Assembly: GCF_005491205.1 (NCBI RefSeq)
Contig: NZ_CP028035.1
Span: 1,364,001 to 1,428,000 of the forward strand
Direction of reading: 5' to 3'
Source of the DNA: Nissabacter sp. SGAir0207
Lineage (GTDB): Bacteria > Pseudomonadota > Gammaproteobacteria > Enterobacterales > Enterobacteriaceae
DNA: 64,000 bases
Position numbers and translations under genes: made by a program. Below the pieces are notes generated by a model. The model saw only the letters and a list, made by a program, of their open reading frames with translations, was not told the DNA's origin and did not search any database. Of this stretch, positions 7,204 to 16,235 are shown in pieces (position 1 is the first letter of the stretch; each line of letters begins with the position of its first letter).

Positions 7204-7398
7204 ATGAAAGTCAATGACGTGGTAACAGTGAAGACCGACGGGGGGCCACGCCGTGAGGGCGTCATCCTGGCGGTGGAGCAGTTTAATGAAGGGGTGATGT
7301 ATCTGGTGAAGCTGGAGGATTACCCCACCGGCATCTGGTTCTTCAATGAGGTGGACAGCCTGGATGGCACCTTTGTGGAGCCGAAAGCACAGGATTGA
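7204..7398 (+). CDS. Conserved small protein of unknown function
   Basis: A 64-residue protein; ATG preceded by GAGGAG (7193-7198). Beta-rich with a KOW/SH3-like feel ([20 protein letters not shown], then [17 protein letters not shown]). No membrane segment or signal. Compact single-gene unit between the cold-shock locus and rcsA. Family not recognised. Confidence 0.65.
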   Translation: MKVNDVVTVKTDGGPRREGVILAVEQFNEGVMYLVKLEDYPTGIWFFNEVDSLDGTFVEPKAQD

Positions 7399-7778
7399 CC
7401 CCGTGGGGGTGGCACTCGCTGCCCCCAGCCGCCTGCCAACTCTTCCTTCCTTCTCCCTTATTCCTCTCGTCTGGCTGGCCTTGCGCTATGCTCAGGCAGA
7501 ACCCAGAACAGCATTATCGGCAGCACGGGCAATAACTTTAATCGGTTAAATAACAGGCAAATTTCACACGAACATTGATAAGAAAGGGGCATGAACCCAG
7601 GCGTGGCGCGGCTTGCGCGCTAGTATAAAATTCTGCGGCTGCTGCTCGGAATGTTCTTAAAAATGAGTGAAATTAAGTGTGAATGGATAATTTTATATGA
7701 AATGCAGTGAGGCCAACGCGAAATGCGCAGGCGTCGTCAAGATGAAACATGTAAACACATTGACGGGTGGAGCGGGAT
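7399..7778. other. Intergenic region
   Basis: About 380 bases with no supported gene. I looked for a DsrA-like small RNA, which lies next to rcsA in E. coli, and did not find a convincing one. Confidence 0.4.
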
Positions 7779-7810
7779 AAAAACCCCCACACGAATCACT
7801 TCGTGTGGGG
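7779..7810 (-). terminator. Strong terminator downstream of rcsA
   Basis: Perfect 11-bp stem CCCCACACGAA-TCAC-TTCGTGTGGGG (7785-7810). Reading leftwards it is followed by GTTTTT. Confidence 0.85.
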
Positions 7811-7843
7811 TAAGCGCGCAAAAAAAGTCACTGGGATACACAC

Positions 7844-7875
7844 TCATTTTTAATTGCCGAAGCAATTAAAAATGA
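7844..7875 (-). terminator. AT-rich hairpin after rcsA
   Basis: TCATTTTTAATTGC and its exact complement form a 14-bp stem; the minus-strand loop is TTCG. It lies 41 bases after the rcsA stop and 34 bases before the stronger terminator. Confidence 0.7.
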
Positions 7876-7916
7876 CAATAGCTCTTTTGGCGATAAATAG
7901 GTAAAGCGTCAATCAC

Positions 7917-8546
7917 TCAGCGGGAATTAACATAAATGCCGCTGGTCAGCGTATCGGTCAGGCGCACCACATGATAAATAACCTGCTTATTATGAGTTTT
8001 AATTTTGCGCTTAATATTTCCTTTGTGGGAGGAAACCGTTTTTGCCTTGATTTGCATCTTATCGGAGATCTGGATGGTACCCTCGCCGGACATCCACATG
8101 CGTAGCATGTTGGACTCGGTCTGGCTCAGCGTCACCGGCGTCACATCAAGCTTCGGGCGCTCTGCGGCGTGGCTGTTCTTCTCCAGGTAGCCCTTCAGCA
8201 GCTCGTTGAGCGTCTGCGGCTTGATGGCCTTGGAGGAGATGATCACGTTCTTGCGAACGAACAGATACTCTTCGAAATGGATATTGGTAATTGCCATGAA
8301 AATAAAGAATAGCGTATCCGGGTGCTGCATGATGATACGTTTAATTCTCTCTTTGGCGTTGGCTTCGTGAATAAAGCAGTCTTCGTTAATAAAGACCACG
8401 CTGGGATTTAATTTTTCACAGCGCTCATGAAGGCCTTCAATATCGTTGATGGCATTAATATGTTTCTTTTTGACCCCGTTATTGGTGAGATAATCGGTCA
8501 AGCCCAGGCGTGTGTAGCTGCATGAATCCATAATGATCGTCGGCAT
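7917..8546 (-). CDS. rcsA: Transcriptional activator RcsA of capsule synthesis
   Basis: A 209-residue LuxR/FixJ-type regulator. The N-terminal half keeps RcsA-specific stretches ([34 protein letters not shown]); the C-terminal HTH is nearly identical to E. coli ([15 protein letters not shown], then [20 protein letters not shown]). RcsA partners with RcsB to activate capsule/exopolysaccharide genes and is degraded by Lon. The ATG at 8546 has GAGGGG upstream (8553-8558). Two hairpin terminators follow. The long AT-rich upstream region suits H-NS silencing known for rcsA in E. coli. Confidence 0.97.
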   Translation of the reverse strand: MPTIIMDSCSYTRLGLTDYLTNNGVKKKHINAINDIEGLHERCEKLNPSVVFINEDCFIHEANAKERIKRIIMQHPDTLFFIFMAITNIHFEEYLFVRKNVIISSKAIKPQTLNELLKGYLEKNSHAAERPKLDVTPVTLSQTESNMLRMWMSGEGTIQISDKMQIKAKTVSSHKGNIKRKIKTHNKQVIYHVVRLTDTLTSGIYVNSR

Positions 8547-9403
8547 AAGAGAACCCCTCAATTTAAATCCGTTTTTAACCGTTAAAGTACAGTAAGAAAA
8601 ATCCTGAAGACGAAAAATAGATCGGATACATAACGTTGGTGTATGTTCTACCAACAAACCCATCATCAGTTCAATGAGAATTTAAGACTATGCCGCTGTT
8701 TCCCCGTTAACTATAAATTTGCCTTAAGTCAGTGGGGGTTGGTAAACCGGGTTCTGGGGGGTCAAAACGGGGGGTCTACCTCGTTCAGGTTAGGATAAAT
8801 GCTGATAGACGGCGCATTGGCGCTGTTGGGGCGAGAAGTGGGTGTTATAGACAAGTTATCTTTGTTTGGGTAACTGTTAAAAATAATTCATCTATTGTTC
8901 GGCGCTGCTTAACCATTTCTTGATGCCACTGATGTGGTTGTTTTTTATACAGCAGGTGTGATATTTTATATTTTAAAAACAACAAGTTAAATAATGGGGC
9001 CCGTTTAGGGAATGAGAATTAGTTTAAAAATGCTCAGATATTCCACAAATTTGCAACATTTTTGAAACTAAAATCACGTATGCGTGCGTATTTTGTAACT
9101 CATTTTACAGCCTGCGCGTATGCTTTTTATTCAATTTTGTGAAGTAAAAGCATTTTAGCTGTACGAATAATCTATAAATCTAAACAGTTGCATGTGAAAT
9201 CGCCCGGATTTCATCGGGGATTTGCCTCTTTTGCCGTTAACCGGTTGTGTAGATTTCTGCGACAAAATCTGATTTTTTCTGAGTAACATCAGGCAGTTGT
9301 TGTCATATAACGAGGTGAAATCACCTGATTCCCTCCCACTTACCGCCCCCTACCAGCGCGATAGCTTTCATTGGGGGCACTAACTGGTACAAGGATGAAA
9401 TTT
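8547..9403. other. Long AT-rich upstream region of rcsA
   Basis: About 860 bases with no supported gene in an otherwise GC-rich window; it separates divergent rcsA and the GNAT gene. Composition resembles H-NS-bound promoter DNA. A possible degenerate RcsAB-like motif around 9034-9044 is too weak to call. Confidence 0.5.
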
Positions 9404-10105
9404 ATGCCTGTCATTAATCATTTCGGCCAGCCCATCGGCGAACCCTTAACCGGCTGGACTGCCCGCCCGCGGCCTGCCCGCATCATGTTGCCGGGCGATT
9501 ACTGCCGACTGGAGCCGCTGGAGCCGGCACGCCACCGTCAGGCGCTCTATGATGCCTACTACAGCGTGCCACATACCGAGGAGTGGACTTACCTGCCCGT
9601 GGAGCGTCCGGCAGACCAGCGTGGGTTTCAGGCGCTGTTGGAGGGGCTGGCCGGCAGTGAGGATCAGCACATGGCGGTGATTGACAAGGCGAGTGGCGAG
9701 GCGGTAGGCAGCGCGGCCTTTATGCGCATACAGCCAGTGCATGGCGTGGCAGAGCTGGGCTGGATCAACTGGTCACTGCGGATGCAGCGTCAGCGCACCG
9801 GCACCGAGGCCATCTACCTGATGCTGCGCTACCTGTTTGACGATCTCGGCTATCGCCGCTGTGAATGGAAGTGCGACAGCCTCAACGCGCCGTCACGCGC
9901 CGCAGCGCTGCGTTATGGCTTCCAGTATGAGGGCTGTTTCCGGCAGGCGATCGTCACCAAGGGGCGCAACCGCGACACTGCATGGTTCGCCCTGCTGGAC
10001 AGCGAGTGGCCAGCGGTGCGGCAGGCATTGGCGCAGTGGCTGGCACCAGAGAACTTTGACGAGCAGGGCCAGCAGCGCCACCGGTTGCAGGCGCTGATGC
10101 CATAG
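9404..10105 (+). CDS. GNAT family N-acetyltransferase (RimJ/RimL-like)
   Basis: A 233-residue protein. ATG at 9404 is favoured by AAGGATG starting at 9391; an ATG at 9395 overlaps that site. An N-terminal extension (PIGEPLTGWTARPRPAR) precedes a GNAT fold: RLEPLEPARH, YSVPHTEEWTYLP, AVIDKASGEAVGSAAFMRI, ELGWINWS, QRTGTEAIYLMLRYLF (acetyl-CoA loop region) and LNAPSRAAALRYGFQYEG. This layout fits the RimJ/RimL-like acetyltransferases; the substrate is unknown. Converges on the GH88 gene with a shared hairpin between them. Confidence 0.85.
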   Translation: MPVINHFGQPIGEPLTGWTARPRPARIMLPGDYCRLEPLEPARHRQALYDAYYSVPHTEEWTYLPVERPADQRGFQALLEGLAGSEDQHMAVIDKASGEAVGSAAFMRIQPVHGVAELGWINWSLRMQRQRTGTEAIYLMLRYLFDDLGYRRCEWKCDSLNAPSRAAALRYGFQYEGCFRQAIVTKGRNRDTAWFALLDSEWPAVRQALAQWLAPENFDEQGQQRHRLQALMP

Positions 10106-10109
10106 GGAG

Positions 10110-10130
10110 AGGCGGGGCGCGGCCCCGCCT
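10110..10130. terminator. Convergent hairpin
   Basis: AGGCGGGGC-GCG-GCCCCGCCT lies between the GNAT stop and the convergent GH88 stop; it could stop transcription from either side. Confidence 0.5.
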
Positions 10131-10134
10131 GCCT

Positions 10135-11289
10135 TTACCAGTAGGGCTGCCACACCTGCGTCAGCCGCGTCAACGCCTCGACGTAGAAGTAATCCCCCCA
10201 GCTACAGCACTCATCCACCCCCTTATTGTCCGCCAGATGGTAGACCGCATGTTTCAGCAAGCCACTGCCCACCTCGTCGGGCGCACTCAGGTAGTCCACT
10301 GTCAGGCTCTGCATGATGAAACAGGCGGCGTCATGGTAGCGGCCCGCCTCAGCCGGTGGCAGCGCCGCCGCCAGTTCCAGCAGCCCACACACCGCAATCG
10401 CCGCCGCCGAACTGTCACGCAACGCCCCGGTGCCGAGCAGCGCCAGATCCCAGTGGCAGACGCCATCCTCCGGCAGGCGGGGCAGGAAGTAGTCCGCCAG
10501 CCGCCGCGCCAGTGCGACATGTTGGCTGTCGCCGGTGTAGCGCCAGCTCAGCATAAAGCCGAGGATGCCCCAGGCCTGGCCGCGCGCCCAGCAGGAGTCG
10601 TCGGCGTAGCCCTGATGGGTATTGCCGAAGCGTGGCGCGCCGCTCTCGGTATCCATATAGAAGGTATGGAAGGTCGAGGCGTCCGGGCGCACCAGATAGC
10701 GCGCCGCCTGCTCGGCATGGGTGCGCGCTGCCGTGGCGAAGCGGCCATCGCCAGTTTGCTGGCTGGCCCAGTAGAGCAGCGGCAGGTTGAGGTTGCAGTC
10801 GATGATCATCCGCCCGCGCTGCGCCGGGTCATCCAGATCCCCCCATGCCTGAATAATGCCCGCCTGCGGGCTAAAGCGCTCCAGCAGCGCCTCGGCCGCC
10901 AGCAGGGCGATGCCGCGCGCGCTGGGGCTGCCGGTCACCCGCCAGGCGGCCACGCAGGAGAGGGTATACAGGAAGCCAAGGTCATGGGTGGCGGTATCGA
11001 TGCGCTGCACGATGCGCTGGCCGAAAGAGATGACATGCCGCTCCGCCAGCGCGCGGTAGGCCGGGTTGCCGGTGCGCTGGTACGCCAGCCAGAGCTGGCC
11101 GCTCCAGAACCCGGTGGTCCACTCGACGTTATCGCGCACCGGGTAGTGGCCGTTGGCGCAGGTCTCCGCCGGGAACCGTTCGCCAACCAGCAGGCGGGTG
11201 GCGTCAAGGCGCGCCAGCACCGTGGCCCAGGCTTGCTCCAGATGGGCGGCGAACCGCGGGTGATCGGGTGGGGTAAAGGGGAAAGTCAT
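10135..11289 (-). CDS. GH88 unsaturated glucuronyl hydrolase
   Basis: A 384-residue cytoplasmic (alpha/alpha)6-barrel enzyme. It aligns by eye with Bacillus UGL: HDLGFLYTLS, GIIQAWGDLDDP, IIDCNLNLPLLYWA, STFHTFYMD, THQGYADDSCWARGQAWGI, RDSSAAAIA and WGDYFYVEALTRL. The catalytic aspartates correspond to D103 and D164, the same 61-residue spacing as D88/D149 in UGL. The family hydrates the double bond of 4,5-unsaturated glucuronyl oligosaccharides left by polysaccharide lyases. The start has AGGAGAAGCGT before ATG. It is the last gene of the symporter/DUF2264 operon. Confidence 0.93.
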   Translation of the reverse strand: MTFPFTPPDHPRFAAHLEQAWATVLARLDATRLLVGERFPAETCANGHYPVRDNVEWTTGFWSGQLWLAYQRTGNPAYRALAERHVISFGQRIVQRIDTATHDLGFLYTLSCVAAWRVTGSPSARGIALLAAEALLERFSPQAGIIQAWGDLDDPAQRGRMIIDCNLNLPLLYWASQQTGDGRFATAARTHAEQAARYLVRPDASTFHTFYMDTESGAPRFGNTHQGYADDSCWARGQAWGILGFMLSWRYTGDSQHVALARRLADYFLPRLPEDGVCHWDLALLGTGALRDSSAAAIAVCGLLELAAALPPAEAGRYHDAACFIMQSLTVDYLSAPDEVGSGLLKHAVYHLADNKGVDECCSWGDYFYVEALTRLTQVWQPYW

Positions 11290-11309
11290 ACGCTTCTCCT
11301 GATAAAAGG

Positions 11310-12578
11310 TTAAGGGCGGGAGAGATCGGCCGTCGGCGGTGCCGGGCGCGCGGCGCGGCGGCTCTGGCAGGCTGACAGGGTAAAGGCCGACACCAGGGTG
11401 AACAGCAGGGCGGTGGTGCCCATCAGCAGGTAGGTGGAGCCAAAGCCGATGCGGTCATAGAGGTAGCCAGCGGGCGGCGCGACCACCACCGACCCGACAT
11501 AGATCATCGCCTGATAGCCGAGCAGGTACATGGTGGCGTTGACCCGTTTCGGGAAGTGCTCCGCGATATACTTGAACACCGAGATCAGCAGCAGCGAGAT
11601 CTCCAGGCCATACAGCGGCTTGATCAGCGCGATCAGCCACGCCTCATGCACCAGCCCGGAGGCGATCAGGCGCAGCCCGACCACCACGCCGGTCAGCAGC
11701 AGCCCCTTCTTGGCACCGAAGTGGTTCACCAGCCAGGGGATCACCATCATCATGAAAAACTCCAGCCCGGACTGGAGCGTGCTGAGGTAGCCGTAGAGGG
11801 CGTTGCCCTGCTGCTGGCTGGCAAAGAAGGAGACGAAATAGCGCGGGAACTGCTGCTCAGCGATAAACATCATCCAGGCAACGCCCGCCACATAGAGGCT
11901 GAACATCCAGAATTTGCGATCCCGCAGCAGCAGGATCACGTCGGCAAACACGATCTTCTGTTCAGCGATCACCTGGTTATTGCGCAGTTGCGCCTCGCCA
12001 ATCTTCAGGCTGGCCAGCACCGCCAGCATCAGCAGGGAGGTGGCGCTGCTCAGGCAGAAGTTGAACAGCGGCGAGAGGTTGAACAGCACGCCAGAGGCGG
12101 CGGCAGCCAGCGCCCAGCCCAGCGATCCCCACATGCGGATCTGGCCGAACTCCAGCCCATAGAGGCGGCTGAAGCGATCGGCATAGGACTCCGACGCCGC
12201 CACCCCGGCATACCAGCCGAGGCTGAGGTAGAGTGCGCCGAGCAAAATGCCAGCCAGCGGCCGTGAAACCAGCAGCGGCTGGTAGAGGTAGGTAAAGAAG
12301 GGAGCCATCAGCGCGGAGACCAGCACCACAAAGCAGAGCAGCCGCTTGCTCATGCCGATCTTGTCCATGATGTAGCCATAGAGCGGCTTCATCACCACGG
12401 CGAACACGCCGTTGACGGCAAATACCGTGCCGATGGTCATGCTGTCGAGGCCCACCTTCTGGCTCAGCCACAGCGCGTAGAGGCCAAAGCTGGCCGACCA
12501 GGTAAAGAAGTAGAGAAAGATAAAGCTGCTCATCTTTATGTAGGCCGTGCGGGCAACGGCCGGGGCGGAAGCGTCCAT
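11310..12578 (-). CDS. LacY-type oligosaccharide:H+ symporter
   Basis: A 422-residue, 12-span MFS permease of the oligosaccharide:proton symporter family. Alignment by eye with LacY keeps the Glu126-like residue (ASESYAD), Arg144-like residue (FGQIRMWG), Arg302-like (GLRLIASG) and Glu325-like (PLYGLEIS), whereas LacY His322 is Tyr. The DK motif (YGYIMDKIGMSKR) is present. It most likely imports the oligosaccharide used by the adjacent GH88 and DUF2264 proteins. ATG at 12578 follows AGGAGA; a GTG 6 bases upstream overlaps that site. Confidence 0.88.
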   Translation of the reverse strand: MDASAPAVARTAYIKMSSFIFLYFFTWSASFGLYALWLSQKVGLDSMTIGTVFAVNGVFAVVMKPLYGYIMDKIGMSKRLLCFVVLVSALMAPFFTYLYQPLLVSRPLAGILLGALYLSLGWYAGVAASESYADRFSRLYGLEFGQIRMWGSLGWALAAAASGVLFNLSPLFNFCLSSATSLLMLAVLASLKIGEAQLRNNQVIAEQKIVFADVILLLRDRKFWMFSLYVAGVAWMMFIAEQQFPRYFVSFFASQQQGNALYGYLSTLQSGLEFFMMMVIPWLVNHFGAKKGLLLTGVVVGLRLIASGLVHEAWLIALIKPLYGLEISLLLISVFKYIAEHFPKRVNATMYLLGYQAMIYVGSVVVAPPAGYLYDRIGFGSTYLLMGTTALLFTLVSAFTLSACQSRRAARPAPPTADLSRP

Positions 12579-12638
12579 AGGCACTCTCCTGTACAGGGTC
12601 AGGGAGGCCCGCCGGTGGCTGGCGGGCCGGAAAGGGGG

Positions 12639-14480
12639 TCAGAGCCAGATATGGCGCTGGCCGTGGCGGAAGGTCAGGGTCAGCCGCTGCGCTGTGCGAA
12701 CCAGTTGCGGGGGATCATCCGGCTGTGGCTGTGGGCTGGCCGCCACCCAGCAGGCGAGCCAGTGCTCGCCGGGCGGCAGCACCCCGCGCAGTACCGGGAT
12801 GGCGGCGGTCTCCGCGAACATCAGGTTATTGTTGGGCGGGGTGCGCACCCACTCCGCCTGCCGCCGTTCGTCCTCATCCAAACTCTGGATCACACTGACG
12901 CCGTTGCGCGCCGCAATCTCACAGCGGCCGCCGGAGGGCTGGCTAATGCGGGTGTCAGGTGCGGCGATCACCGCGAAGCCCCCCTCGGCGCAGGCCAGCT
13001 GGCGCGCCGTCACCAGATGGTGCAGCCGCAGATGGCCGTCACCGGCCGGGATCAGCCAGCTCGCCACCTGCACATCGCGCCACGGCGACCAGCGGCAGAA
13101 GATCAGGTCAGCGCGCGTCACCACCTCGTGGCATTCGCGCCGCCCGCGCCAGTACTCATCCTCCTCCGCCAGCAGCAGCATGGAGTCCACCGCCGCATGG
13201 GGCAGGCCATAGCGCCCGCGCTCCAGACAGAAGCCAAAGCGGTTGGAGTAGGCAAATTTGGTGTATTTCGGGCCGCTGTTGACGAAGTTATTCAGCTCCA
13301 GCTGGCCAGCGGTGAGCAGGTAGAGGTGATCGCCCGGCGCGTCGCGCACAATCAGCTGGCTAGCGTGGGGCAGGGCGCGCAGGCGATCCAGCGGCGGCAG
13401 CGGCTGCTCCTCCGCCTGCCAGAAGGCGCCCTCCTCGGGCAGCGCCAGTACCAGAAACAGCTTCAGCGCCCAATAGGGGGAGCCGGGGGCGTTGTAATCC
13501 TCGGCCATCACCAGATTCGGGTAGTGGTAACCGATGCTCAGCACCCCGTCGCGGTCGAAAATTGGCTGTTGCAGCCAGTGGCGCAAATGGCGCAAGACCA
13601 GCCCCTTGACGACGCCGGGGCTGAACACCGGCAGGCCGGAGAAGGCCACCGCGCTCCAGAACGCCCCCTCGGCGAAGCGGTAGGTGAGGCTGCGACCAAA
13701 CGGGATGGCGGAGCCGTCGGCGGCAAACTGGTGGATGAAGTCCTGGGCGAAGGCCGTGGCGCGCTCCCGCAGGCAGGCGGCGCGCGCCGGGTCTTCATCG
13801 GCCATCAGGGTGGCGTAGAGCAGGCCGTAGAAGTGGAAGCCCATCGAGATGTAGTAGTCGCGCGGCCGCCCCGGCCCGTCGGCATACCAGCCGTCGCCCA
13901 AATAGTAGCGCTCCATGCTGGCGAAGTGGCGCGCCACGCAGTCGGCATCATAGGGCTGGCCGGTGCGGTGGAAACCGACCTGCACCAGAATCGGGAAGTA
14001 GTGCCAGTTGTTGTCCGGGATGGCCGCCTCCGCCCCCTGCGCCAGCCAGGCCGTGATGCGCTGTTGCTGTGGCGCAGCAAACAGCGTCTGCCAGCGCGGC
14101 CCCAGCAGCGCCATGCCGACGCCAAAGGCCGCCATCTCCACGCAGCGCTGGTCATACTCTCCCACCTCGCCCCAGTAGCCGGGATGCGCCGGATCGGTGC
14201 CGTGATCAATCGCGGTCAGGCAGAAGGGCAGCGCGGCTGGCTGGCCGCCACCGGCCAGCAGCGGGAAGATCCCCCACAGCAGGCGCGCCAGCGCTTCCAT
14301 CTCCGCCACCCGTGGGCCATAGTGGGCGGTAAAGTGGCCGAGCGGGATGCCGCTGGCACCGGGCTGGCAGTATGGCTCGACCGCCGCCAGCAGCCGGTTC
14401 AGGGCCGCCTGCATCTGCGGCCGGGTGGCAAGTTCCGCCGGCTGCGGCGCGGCGGGCACAGATCGGTTTTCAGGACACAT
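12639..14480 (-). CDS. DUF2264 domain-containing protein, putative glycoside hydrolase
   Basis: A 613-residue protein with no signal peptide. N-terminal helical region has WGIFPLLAGGG, GYWGEVGEYDQRCVEMAAFG, NNWHYFPILVQVGFHRTGQ, YYLGDGWYADGPGRPRDYY and FGRSLTYRFAEGAFW, all typical DUF2264 signatures; the C-terminal ~250 residues look beta-rich. As I recall, DUF2264 proteins overlap family GH154, which includes a beta-glucuronidase, fitting the GH88 neighbour; the activity here is inferred. AGGAGG precedes the ATG. First gene of the minus-strand operon, divergent from the AraC regulator. Confidence 0.85.
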   Translation of the reverse strand: MCPENRSVPAAPQPAELATRPQMQAALNRLLAAVEPYCQPGASGIPLGHFTAHYGPRVAEMEALARLLWGIFPLLAGGGQPAALPFCLTAIDHGTDPAHPGYWGEVGEYDQRCVEMAAFGVGMALLGPRWQTLFAAPQQQRITAWLAQGAEAAIPDNNWHYFPILVQVGFHRTGQPYDADCVARHFASMERYYLGDGWYADGPGRPRDYYISMGFHFYGLLYATLMADEDPARAACLRERATAFAQDFIHQFAADGSAIPFGRSLTYRFAEGAFWSAVAFSGLPVFSPGVVKGLVLRHLRHWLQQPIFDRDGVLSIGYHYPNLVMAEDYNAPGSPYWALKLFLVLALPEEGAFWQAEEQPLPPLDRLRALPHASQLIVRDAPGDHLYLLTAGQLELNNFVNSGPKYTKFAYSNRFGFCLERGRYGLPHAAVDSMLLLAEEDEYWRGRRECHEVVTRADLIFCRWSPWRDVQVASWLIPAGDGHLRLHHLVTARQLACAEGGFAVIAAPDTRISQPSGGRCEIAARNGVSVIQSLDEDERRQAEWVRTPPNNNLMFAETAAIPVLRGVLPPGEHWLACWVAASPQPQPDDPPQLVRTAQRLTLTFRHGQRHIWL

Positions 14481-14794
14481 CAGGGCCTCCTGACATTCAG
14501 GACTGGGTGAAAGAAATAAGGTTAAAAAACGCCAGGGAAATAAAAAATTACGCTAATCTTGAAATCAATTTATTTAAAACCGTCGTCCGGCCGACGCAGC
14601 GAATAGTACAGGGAGCCGTGCGTTACCATTTGTTAGCTCGCTCACAAAATAGCGGGCATTGCAAAATAAACGTTGATTTTCAAGGTCTAAAGTGGGCTAA
14701 ATTATAAAAAAACGCGCAAAAACTTCATTTTGTTGTCTTCGCCATAAAGGGAAAGGGTTTCAACAATAATAAAACCTCAGCCGGGAGCCTCCGA
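14481..14794. promoter_or_regulatory. Divergent control region of the glycan cluster
   Basis: A 314-base AT-rich spacer between DUF2264 and the AraC gene. It must hold both promoters; no clear operator repeat was identified. Confidence 0.5.
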
Positions 14795-15649
14795 ATGGCG
14801 GAAAATGATTTTTTGGAACGCATTGCCCTTAATGAACGTTATATCTCCTTCAACCGAATAAGCGCGACCAGCGCCAATTACTACCACTGGCACCAGTGCC
14901 TTGAGATCCTGTTTGTGATGCGCGGCTACGGGCTGGTGATTGTCGATAACCAGCAGTACACCCTGCGCCCCGGCCGGATGTTCATCTTCCCACCCTTCAA
15001 GCTGCACAAGGTATTTGTCGAGCAGGGGGCCGCCAATCCCTATGAGCGCACCACGCTGCATGTGGAGAACGTGGTACTGGAGAGCACCCTGCAACCCTTT
15101 CCCACCCGGCAGAGGATCTTCCACCAACTCTGTGACAGCCAGGGGCCGGCGCGCGTCTACGATCTCAGCGAGCAGGCCGAGCACCTGGATTACCAGCTTG
15201 AGAGCTTCCACCGCCTCTGCCAGCAGAACCAGCACCAGCTGGAGGATGTAGCGGTGCTGATGCTGCAACTGATGAGCTTTATGCCACAGCAGGATGCGCC
15301 GCACCCGGCGCGGGTCGAGACCACCGCCACCAAGGTGATGAACTGGATTGAGGGGAACTATGACAGCAAATTCTCGCTGGAGCGGCTGGCGCTGGCGATT
15401 GGCCTGTCGCGCAGCTACACCTCTCGCGTCTTCAGCCAGGAGACCGGCGGCTCCATCCAGGAGTACCTGGTGACCCGCCGGGTCAAGTGCGCCTGCGAGC
15501 TGCTGCGCAACAGCGAATTGACGGTGGAGCAGATTGGCCAGCGTAGCGGCTTCTCCGATACGCCCTATTTCATCACCAGCTTCAAGAAGCTGATGGGCCA
15601 GACCCCGTTGCAGTACCGCAAAACCAGCGGCCGCGCCCAGCCGCAGTGA
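14795..15649 (+). CDS. AraC-family regulator of the glycan cluster
   Basis: A 284-residue regulator. N-terminal cupin (YYHWHQCLEILFVMRGYG, LRPGRMFIFPPFKLH) for ligand sensing; C-terminal double HTH (LERLALAIGLSRSYTSRVF, then VEQIGQRSGFSDTPYFITSFKKLMGQTP). GGGAG lies upstream of the ATG. Divergent position from the DUF2264-symporter-GH88 operon indicates local, probably inducer-dependent activation. Effector unknown. Confidence 0.9.
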   Translation: MAENDFLERIALNERYISFNRISATSANYYHWHQCLEILFVMRGYGLVIVDNQQYTLRPGRMFIFPPFKLHKVFVEQGAANPYERTTLHVENVVLESTLQPFPTRQRIFHQLCDSQGPARVYDLSEQAEHLDYQLESFHRLCQQNQHQLEDVAVLMLQLMSFMPQQDAPHPARVETTATKVMNWIEGNYDSKFSLERLALAIGLSRSYTSRVFSQETGGSIQEYLVTRRVKCACELLRNSELTVEQIGQRSGFSDTPYFITSFKKLMGQTPLQYRKTSGRAQPQ

Positions 15650-15653
15650 ACAC

Positions 15654-16235
15654 TCAGAGTGGCGCGGCCTGGATGCTGTCGCCGGTCAGCACAAAGCGGC
15701 CGCCGCCCAAGTGGTGGATCGCATGCAGCTCACGGTTTTCGGCAGTGAACATCCAGCGCCCGTCGCGGAAGACCCGCTCATCGGCTGCCGCGGCCACCAC
15801 CTCACCGAAACAGGTGTCGTAGCGCGTCTGCGCGTTCGGCTCCGGCAGCAGGCGGCAGGCCAGCCAGGCCGAGCAGCCCGACTCAATCAGCGGCACGCCG
15901 CTCTCCGGGCAGCGCTGGCTGGCGATCTGGAAGCGGTCAAACTTGTCGCCGTCGCGGCCCGAGACACTGCCGACCGCGTAGGCGGTATCGACAAAGGCGG
16001 CCGTCGGCACGCAGATGCCGAACACGCCGCTCTCCTCAATCATCGTCCGGCTCAGGGTGGCTTTGTCTACCACGATGGCGACGCGCGCCGGGGTGAACTC
16101 CACTGGCGTTGACCAGGCGGCGGCCATCACATTGCGCTGTGTGCCGTCCGCGCTGCGGCTGGTGATCAGAATGGTTGGGCCGTGGTTCAGCAGGCGGCTG
16201 GCGTGTTCCGGGGCGACCGGGCGGAAATGGCTCAT
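15654..16235 (-). CDS. Flavin reductase-like FMN-binding protein
   Basis: A 193-residue protein of the flavin reductase-like domain family: NVMAAAWSTPVEFTPARVAIVV near the N-terminus, ESGVFGICVPT, the segment SGRDGDKFDRF and a C-terminal beta region. Such split-barrel proteins bind FMN and reduce flavins or act in small oxidoreductase systems. ATG at 16235 follows GAGAGGA; an upstream in-frame start lacks a site. It converges on the AraC gene with 4 bases between stops. Confidence 0.85.
   Translation of the reverse strand: MSHFRPVAPEHASRLLNHGPTILITSRSADGTQRNVMAAAWSTPVEFTPARVAIVVDKATLSRTMIEESGVFGICVPTAAFVDTAYAVGSVSGRDGDKFDRFQIASQRCPESGVPLIESGCSAWLACRLLPEPNAQTRYDTCFGEVVAAAADERVFRDGRWMFTAENRELHAIHHLGGGRFVLTGDSIQAAPL

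Noticed and set aside
7399..7810. A DsrA-like small RNA downstream of rcsA
   Set aside because: E. coli has dsrA beyond the rcsA 3' end on the opposite strand. Here the plus strand has a stem at 7785-7810 but no T-run after it and no recognisable DsrA sequence.
8732..8923. Short open frame in the AT-rich region upstream of rcsA
   Set aside because: No ribosome-binding site or recognisable sequence; region looks regulatory.
9031..9050. RcsAB box upstream of rcsA (TCAGATATTCC)
   Set aside because: One base shorter than the consensus spacing and mismatched at the ends; too weak to call.
12615..14510. A 631-codon open frame antisense to the DUF2264 gene, and similar long antisense frames elsewhere, e.g. 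opposite ydeP (43555-46041)
   Set aside because: GC-rich coding DNA commonly gives stop-free antisense frames. They lack ribosome-binding sites and recognisable domains, while the opposite strand encodes clear families.
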